Assembly: GCF_009711475.1 (NCBI RefSeq)
Contig: NZ_SMMD01000735.1
Coordinates: 1 to 6,830 of the forward strand
Reading direction: 5' to 3'
Origin: Fulvivirga aurantia
GTDB taxonomy: Bacteria > Bacteroidota > Bacteroidia > Cytophagales > Cyclobacteriaceae
Length of the DNA stretch: 6,830 nucleotides
Shown in pieces: positions 1-4,451 of the stretch (its first letter is position 1; each line of letters opens with the position of its first letter). Position numbers and translations under genes: made by a program. The notes below the pieces were generated by a model. It saw only the letters and a program-made list of their open reading frames with translations, was not told where the DNA came from and did not search any database.

Positions 1-119
1 GCTCTAGGCTCTAAGCTCTAAGCTCTAAGCCCTAGGCGCCTCGCGCTCTGCTCAATTGCACATTGTTCATTGTTAATTGCTCATTGAAAATTGTTCATTG
101 CAATTTGCTCATTGAATAG
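1..119. repeat. Phased heptamer repeat tract upstream of the first gene
   Basis: Seventeen consecutive 7-bp units can be read in one register from base 1 to 119. The first five (1-35) are near-identical copies of GCTCTAA (GCTCTAG, three GCTCTAA, GCCCTAG). Units at 36, 43 and 50 still begin with GC but diverge (GCGCCTC, GCGCTCT, GCTCAAT). From 57 on, units follow TGYTCAT (TGCACAT, TGTTCAT, TGTTAAT, TGCTCAT, TGAAAAT, TGTTCAT, TGCAATT, TGCTCAT, TGAATAG). The decamers TTGTTCATTG and TTGCTCATTG therefore alternate exactly 14 bp apart at 63, 77, 91 and 105. The tract begins at the window edge and may extend upstream. Similar short repeats occur between genes in Bacteroidota as far as I recall; the function is unknown. 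Slippage-prone promoter spacing is one possibility (inference). Confidence 0.85.
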
Positions 120-127
120 TAGCTTTG
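98..127 (+). promoter_or_regulatory. Bacteroidota-type promoter (-33 TTG / -7 TAGCTTTG)
   Basis: TAGCTTTG at 120-127 fits the Bacteroidota primary-sigma -7 consensus TAnnTTTG exactly. A TTG at 98-100 lies 19 bp upstream, which is the usual spacing for the -33 element. Transcription would start a few bases after 127, leaving a leader of only about 10 bases before the ATG at 144. The -33 TTG is itself the first three bases of one of the TTG-phased heptamers of the repeat tract, so the repeat supplies part of the promoter. This is a consensus match only; no start site has been mapped. Confidence 0.6.
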
Positions 128-143
128 CCACCAAAAACAGACG

Positions 144-1187
144 ATGAATTTTGACTCTACTGCCACTACCAATAAGATATTGCTCATACTGGTCATTCCT
201 GTGGTATTTTACAGTCTTCAACTGCTCTCATTTATTTTCATTCCTTTGATGTTTGCTATATTCATCGCGCTTCTTTTTACACCGCTCATGCGTTGGATGA
301 AGAAAAGGAGAGTACCTCAGGTTTTGGCACTATCCTCGGTACTCTTAATCCTGGTGGTGGTAGGTTTTGCTGCAGTCAAACTTGTACAAGTTTCGGGTAA
401 GCAAATAGAAGAAGGAAAAGCAGAGCTCTACTTAAAGCTTGATGATAAAGTAGAACGGGTCATTTCGCCTTTAGCTGATGTGCTTGATTTTGAAAAGACC
501 GATGAGGAAAATGGTACGATTAAAACGCTGCTGAAAAGCAATAAATTGGAAGAATTCATTTTTAGTAACTTTTCTATCACATTCACATTTTTCAAAAGCA
601 CCTTGGTCAATATACTGATGACCCTGTTTTTTCTGGTTTTACTGCTGGCAGGCTCGCTTAACTTTAAAGAGATCTTACAGAGTACTCTGTTTGGCGGAAG
701 CACTAAGTCGGTAAAAACCTTTATGAAGGTAGAAAAAAGTATTTCTAAGTTCCTAAAGGTAAAGTTTATTGTAAGCGCCCTTACTGGTATTGCTTTTGGC
801 ATTATCGCCTGGTCACTGGGCATCAGTTTTCCTTTGTTTTGGGGGATTATGGCCTTTGTAATCAACTTTATTCAAATGATTGGCTCTGTAATAGCCACCG
901 TTCTGGTCATGATTTTTGCCTTTATCGAACTCGATAATAGCGGTACACTTTTTCTCGCGGCCATATTGTTTACAGGCGCTCAGGTAGTCTTTGGTGCTGT
1001 GATGGAGCCGATTCTCATGGGTAAGTCATTTTCTATCAACATCATTGTGGTGCTTGTAATGCTTATGTTCTGGGGCTTTTTGTGGGGAGTACCCGGGCTT
1101 ATCCTAGCGATTCCTATCACCGTATTGTTCAAAACAATCCTTCAGGAGTTTCCTAGCGGACAGAAGTTTGCCAGGCTGATGTCTTAA
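144..1187 (+). CDS. AI-2E family transporter (PerM/YdiK-like inner-membrane protein)
   Basis: This 347-residue protein has the layout of the AI-2E transporter family (formerly UPF0118), whose usual length is about 330-370. Family members include TqsA, implicated in autoinducer-2 export in E. coli, and others linked to Na+/H+ exchange, so the substrate cannot be assigned from sequence. Hydrophobic segments lie at about 11-46 (a hairpin), 58-81, 147-171, 206-262 (two or three spans), 268-286 and 298-330. A charged, probably extracytoplasmic loop spans about 82-145, as is typical. The C-terminal signature is clear: EPILMGKS at 288-295, FWGFLWGVPG at 309-318, then LAIPITVLFK. The motif usually reading NFIPxIG reads NFIQMIG at 241-247, so its proline is missing. 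The ATG at 144 follows a matching promoter, and no earlier in-frame start is needed. It stands alone on its strand and faces the receptor gene. Confidence 0.9.
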   Translation: MNFDSTATTNKILLILVIPVVFYSLQLLSFIFIPLMFAIFIALLFTPLMRWMKKRRVPQVLALSSVLLILVVVGFAAVKLVQVSGKQIEEGKAELYLKLDDKVERVISPLADVLDFEKTDEENGTIKTLLKSNKLEEFIFSNFSITFTFFKSTLVNILMTLFFLVLLLAGSLNFKEILQSTLFGGSTKSVKTFMKVEKSISKFLKVKFIVSALTGIAFGIIAWSLGISFPLFWGIMAFVINFIQMIGSVIATVLVMIFAFIELDNSGTLFLAAILFTGAQVVFGAVMEPILMGKSFSINIIVVLVMLMFWGFLWGVPGLILAIPITVLFKTILQEFPSGQKFARLMS

Positions 1188-1193
1188 AATGCT

Positions 1194-1221
1194 AAAAAGC
1201 CCGGCCTTATTTTTCCAGGCT
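1194..1221 (-). terminator. Intrinsic terminator of the receptor gene, enclosing its stop codon
   Basis: Read on the - strand, AGCCTGG (1221-1215) can pair with CCGGGCT (1204-1198) as a 7-bp stem with one U-G wobble. The 10-base loop is AAAAATAAGG, and the stem runs straight into TTTTT (1198-1194). The stop codon TAA (1209-1207) lies in the loop, and the upstream arm is made of the Ser-Leu-Glu codons at the protein's end. On the + strand the wobble becomes a C/A mismatch and no T-run follows, so it should act mainly for the receptor transcript. Seen by eye; no folding energy was computed. Confidence 0.6.
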
Positions 1222-3267
1222 ATACTTTACACCAACACTGCCAAAATAATTTCTAGGCATACCCGGGTAGAAATAGCGGGGCTCATTGCCACCAAATCCT
1301 ACTGCATTGATCAGGATGGAAGAGGCGTATTTCTCATCTAATACATTACCAATACCAAAGGTCGCCTCAACTTCCAGATTCTTCCAGAGGTTAAACTGAG
1401 CACCAGTAACGAGCGAAAGCAAATTGTAGCTATCGCTCTGGAGAGTGTTGGCATCATTCATAGGCATTGAACTCACATGCAGGTGGTTCAATTTTAGAAA
1501 TAGCGAAGAATAGGTAAAGTCAAGACCGGTAGAAATTTTGAAGTCTGGTACGCCTGTGAGAGGGTTGCCGGAAAAGTCCTGATCATCATCTACAAAATCT
1601 TTAAACTCATGAAAATTTAGAGTGGGGTAGGTGTAAGCTCTTATTTTAAAATTATTTACTGTACGATCATAAACAAGCTGCCCTTCTACACCACGGTGAT
1701 AGGTTTTACCTGCATTTATCCCAATAAACTGATCTTCAGTCAGCCTTTTTGTAACTATTAAATCAGTGATTGTCATATGGTATAAGTTGACCCCATAGCT
1801 CAGGTCGGAATGTGTCTTTTGCAGGCCAAACTCATAATTCCATCCATTTTCAGGTCGCAGATCTGTATTTAGATTTCCATCAGGGTTTAAAGTTGTTTCG
1901 AGGCCCGGATAGTTAAACCCTCGACTTACATTGGCAAACAACCGTGTTTGAGATGTTGGTCGATATGCCAGTGTAGCGCTTGGTGCTAAAACAGGTTTGT
2001 AATTGCTCTCAAGCTCAATCTGGTCATTAAAAGTCTCACGATAGTTGTAGCGCACGTAGGTTAGGTTCAGGCCGGCATCAAATTCCAGTTTGTCTGTAAG
2101 TTGGTGTGTGTAAGTGGTGAATGCACTGTATCGGTTTCTCAACTCTTCGTTATTACTCAGTAGGTCACCTTCCAGGCTGCCGTTTCCATTGTTGTCTTCA
2201 TATAAATTCTCCAGTGTTTTCCAGTCGTAATTTTCCCGGTATATTTCTCCACCTAAAGTCCATTTAATCTTACCGCTCTGGAAATATTGGTCATAAACCA
2301 ATCGGCCTCCATAACCATGTGTGTTTTCTGATAAAATATTAAAAGGCCTGGGTTCATAATGATCCAGGTAGTTGTAAAAGATGCTACCCGTTATTTTTTG
2401 GTTGTAATTAAACTGATGCGCATAGCTAATTCCTGTGAGTGTTAACTCATTGTCTTCGAAACCCTTTGCACTTTTCCAGGTAAAAGCCGCTTTCTTGGGA
2501 TTATTAATAAAGTCAGTTTGGTTAATCGAGCTTGGGATCTGAGCATTAAAATTGATCTGATTGAGCAGGATAGATAGCTGGTCTTTCTCGCTGATTGTTA
2601 TTTCAGAAAATAGCTGCAGTCCGTTTCTTGAATAATTATTATTCTCACGGAACCCATCGGTCGATAGGTGGTCATAAGCTAGTGATAACGATACTTCCTC
2701 AGTATTTAAATTAACTGCCGTTCGATTTTTTACCAAATCATAAGAGCCCAAGGTCAACTTCTGATCTACCTGCAACCAATCATTAGTGCGAGGTGCTGTG
2801 GTTATGAGCATAGTACCACCTAAGCTTGATCCGTATTCCGCACTTTTTGGTCCCTTTACTATATGTAAAGAGGCTATCGATTCGGGATCCAGCATGTTAA
2901 TCGATGTTTCACCTGATCCGTTGGTGAGCGGTATTTGATTTAAATAGGTGCGCACCTTACTGCTACCATACTGTGTTCTACTGCCTACACCTCTTATGGT
3001 GATTCTATTGGTATTGAGGGCACCACTTTGAATATAGACACCAGGAATTTCATTGATCGAGGTGACTAGTGAATTTGGGTTGTAGCGTGAGATTGATACC
3101 GGCTCGAGGGTAGAAACCTCATATTCCGAAATGTCATAATCATGGGGTTTGCTTTCGACTATCACTTCACTGAGCCGATTGGTACCCAACGAGTCTATAG
3201 ACTGACTGTAGCCTAAAAAAGGAGAAATGAAGGCTATCGCCCATAGTTTAAGTGAGTGTAGTTTCAA
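1207..3267 (-). CDS. TonB-dependent outer-membrane receptor (FecA-like type, substrate unknown)
   Basis: From the chosen TTG at 3267 the protein has 686 residues. A signal peptide occupies about 1-22 (basic start, core WAIAFISPFLGY). A probable TonB box follows (LSEVIV, 32-37), then the plug domain at about 38-157 with IRGVGSRTQYG (91-101), YLNQIPL (108-114) and VKGPKSAEYGSSLGG (137-151). The rest is a 22-strand-type barrel, with RGFNYPGLE (449-457), LRPENGWNYEFGL (470-482), NVLDEKY (641-647) and YPGMPRNYF (667-675) close to the C-terminal strand. There is no N-terminal carboxypeptidase-regulatory-like domain and no SusD neighbour, so glycan import of the SusC type is unlikely. Siderophore, cobalamin or metal-chelate uptake is more probable (inference). 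An extracellular-loop stretch DNNGNGS at 358-364 resembles part of a calcium loop. The frame has no ATG near the signal peptide. An alternative TTG at 3348 would add 27 residues of a cysteine- and tryptophan-containing leader unlike a secretion signal. Confidence 0.88.
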   Translation of the reverse strand: MKLHSLKLWAIAFISPFLGYSQSIDSLGTNRLSEVIVESKPHDYDISEYEVSTLEPVSISRYNPNSLVTSINEIPGVYIQSGALNTNRITIRGVGSRTQYGSSKVRTYLNQIPLTNGSGETSINMLDPESIASLHIVKGPKSAEYGSSLGGTMLITTAPRTNDWLQVDQKLTLGSYDLVKNRTAVNLNTEEVSLSLAYDHLSTDGFRENNNYSRNGLQLFSEITISEKDQLSILLNQINFNAQIPSSINQTDFINNPKKAAFTWKSAKGFEDNELTLTGISYAHQFNYNQKITGSIFYNYLDHYEPRPFNILSENTHGYGGRLVYDQYFQSGKIKWTLGGEIYRENYDWKTLENLYEDNNGNGSLEGDLLSNNEELRNRYSAFTTYTHQLTDKLEFDAGLNLTYVRYNYRETFNDQIELESNYKPVLAPSATLAYRPTSQTRLFANVSRGFNYPGLETTLNPDGNLNTDLRPENGWNYEFGLQKTHSDLSYGVNLYHMTITDLIVTKRLTEDQFIGINAGKTYHRGVEGQLVYDRTVNNFKIRAYTYPTLNFHEFKDFVDDDQDFSGNPLTGVPDFKISTGLDFTYSSLFLKLNHLHVSSMPMNDANTLQSDSYNLLSLVTGAQFNLWKNLEVEATFGIGNVLDEKYASSILINAVGFGGNEPRYFYPGMPRNYFGSVGVKYSLEK

Positions 3268-3344
3268 TATTTTATGACTTATTTTCCGGAATCTATTTAA
3301 TTGCCAACATGTACTAACAAATGTCCAGCAATAATTACAGGCAA

Positions 3345-3377
3345 ACAAACGCTACAAGCCGATTGTTGTGGTGGTCA
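3345..3377 (-). promoter_or_regulatory. Weak candidate promoter for the receptor gene
   Basis: On the - strand, TTG (about 3377-3375, within a TTTTTG) is followed after 21 bases by TAGCGTTTG (3353-3345). This resembles the Bacteroidota -7 element TAnnTTTG but has one extra base in the spacer. It would give a leader of roughly 70 bases before the TTG start at 3267. A rival lies just downstream on the same strand: GACATTTG (one mismatch to the consensus) with a TTTG 20 bases before it. Neither is an exact match, so only a general promoter location is claimed. Confidence 0.3.
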
Positions 3378-3395
3378 AAAATTTCTCCGACTTAT

Positions 3396-3422
3396 ATGAT
3401 AAACGGTCGATGCATATATCAT
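3396..3422. promoter_or_regulatory. Spaced inverted repeat in the divergent intergenic region, possible operator
   Basis: ATGATA at 3396-3401 is matched by its exact reverse complement TATCAT at 3417-3422, with 15 bases between. The half-sites (TGATAAA and, reversed, TGATATA) resemble the A+T-rich half-sites of Fur-type regulators. The spacing is much wider than a classical Fur box, and six-base arms can arise by chance in A+T-rich DNA. It lies between the receptor and acyltransferase genes, upstream of both, where an operator would be expected. Confidence 0.2.
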
Positions 3423-3477
3423 TTGGCTTGCGTTCGCAGGCCTGAATAAAAATTGTTAGTTTAGGCAAATTTTGTTT

Positions 3478-4350
3478 ATGCGCTACGTGCTTTATCAATT
3501 GTTATTCGGTTTTCTTAATGCTATTTCCAGACTACCATTCTGGGTATTACACAGGGTGTCAGACGCCTTTTACGTACTTATCTATTATGTGGTGGGCTAC
3601 CGAAAAAAAATGGTATTGAAAAATATCAAGCGATCTTTTCCTGAAAAGACTGAAAAGGAAGCCAGGGCTATAAGAAAGAAGTTTTATAAGCATTTTACCG
3701 ATCTACTCATAGAGTCTGTGAAGAGTGCTACTTTGTCTCAAAAGCAATTTCAAAAGCGCTATTTTATAGTTAACCAGGCAATGTTGGACACCTATTACCA
3801 AGAAGGTAAAAGTGTCATAATTCTATCTCCTCACACCGGTAATTGGGAATGGGTATTTTCACTTGTGCATGTTTTACCCTACAAAGTATATGCTGTTTAT
3901 CAGCGATTGACCAATCCGTATATGGATGCTTATATCAGAAAAACCAGGCAACGGTACGGAGCTGTGATGATCCCAACATCAAAAGCATTTGCAACTGTGA
4001 CCAGCGCAACCGAAGCGGGTGAACAATCACTTACCTGGATGGCGGCCGATCAGGCGTGCAAACCGGCTAAAGCACAGTGGGTAAACTTCTTAAATCAGGA
4101 CACCACGTTTCATAAAGGTTTTGAGGCTTTAGCACGTGAGACCAATCAAACCGTACTTTTTCTTGATATTAAAAAAGTAAAGCGCAGCTACTATGAGTTG
4201 GAACTACATGTGATTACCGAAGACCCCAATGTTGAGCCTGATGGTAAAATAGTGGAGGAATTTGCCAGACTTACAGAGCAGCGTATTAAAGCCGATCCGG
4301 CATATTGGCTATGGTCTCACAACCGATGGAAACATAGGCGGGAGGGATAG
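3478..4350 (+). CDS. Late lipid A acyltransferase (LpxL/HtrB family)
   Basis: This 290-residue protein belongs to the LpxL/LpxM lauroyl/myristoyl acyltransferase family, which adds secondary acyl chains to lipid A on the cytoplasmic face of the inner membrane. The catalytic H-x4-E motif is present as HTGNWE (H119, E124), preceded by the typical SVIILSPHTG strand. Other family marks are AADQ (189-192), the F-x-G-like block around 204-214 (NFLNQDTTFHKG) and the C-terminal DPAYWLWSHNRWK (273-285). A hydrophobic N-terminal segment (about 4-40) anchors it to the membrane. Length matches the family. An in-frame TTG six bases upstream (3472) exists, but ATG at 3478 is preferred. Members of Bacteroidota generally make penta-acylated lipid A; the acyl donor and position used here are not deducible. 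Sibling families with the same fold act on other lipids, hence no gene symbol. It diverges from the receptor gene and precedes the propeller gene on the same strand. Confidence 0.9.
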   Translation: MRYVLYQLLFGFLNAISRLPFWVLHRVSDAFYVLIYYVVGYRKKMVLKNIKRSFPEKTEKEARAIRKKFYKHFTDLLIESVKSATLSQKQFQKRYFIVNQAMLDTYYQEGKSVIILSPHTGNWEWVFSLVHVLPYKVYAVYQRLTNPYMDAYIRKTRQRYGAVMIPTSKAFATVTSATEAGEQSLTWMAADQACKPAKAQWVNFLNQDTTFHKGFEALARETNQTVLFLDIKKVKRSYYELELHVITEDPNVEPDGKIVEEFARLTEQRIKADPAYWLWSHNRWKHRREG

Positions 4351-4400
4351 CCTACCGTCTGTCAAAATGTTAACTAAAAATTTTTATACAGATTTCTAGG

Positions 4401-4451
4401 TAACTAATTTCATGTGTAAACCCAATAACCCTTTACTCATGAAATTAATTA
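4401..4451 (+). promoter_or_regulatory. Long imperfect inverted repeat over the start of the propeller gene
   Basis: The arm at 4401-4420 is complementary to 4432-4451 at 18 of 20 positions (mismatches at 4404/4448 and 4415/4437), with an 11-base loop CCCAATAACCC. In the mRNA this would be an A+U-rich hairpin. The ATG at 4439-4441 pairs with CAU at 4411-4413, and the second in-frame ATG (4412-4414) lies in the opposite arm. Folding would hide the start codon, which suggests translational control (inference). As DNA it could equally be a palindromic protein-binding site. It lacks the G+C stem and T-run of a terminator. Confidence 0.55.

Noticed and set aside
428..865. 145-codon open frame on the - strand
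   Set aside because: It lies wholly inside the AI-2E family gene on the opposite strand, and its translation shows no recognisable domain; it is a shadow.
3268..3348. N-terminal extension of the receptor from the TTG at 3348
   Set aside because: The 27 extra residues include three cysteines and two tryptophans and would bury the signal peptide; the TTG at 3267 places it at the N-terminus. Not fully excluded.
3447..3474. Promoter for the acyltransferase gene
   Set aside because: TAAAAATTG (3447-3455, with TTTG 21 bases before), TAGTTTAG (3457-3464) and AAATTTTG (3467-3474) each miss the consensus or the -33 spacing, and the last would leave almost no leader; none is convincing.
4335..4354. 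TAGGC/GCCTA stem at the end of the acyltransferase gene as a terminator
   Set aside because: The stem is only 5 bp and no T-run follows, so an intrinsic terminator is not supported.
4375..4386. Palindrome TAAAAATTTTTA as a terminator
   Set aside because: It has no G+C pairs and no loop, so it could not form a stable RNA hairpin; it is probably low-complexity A+T-rich DNA.
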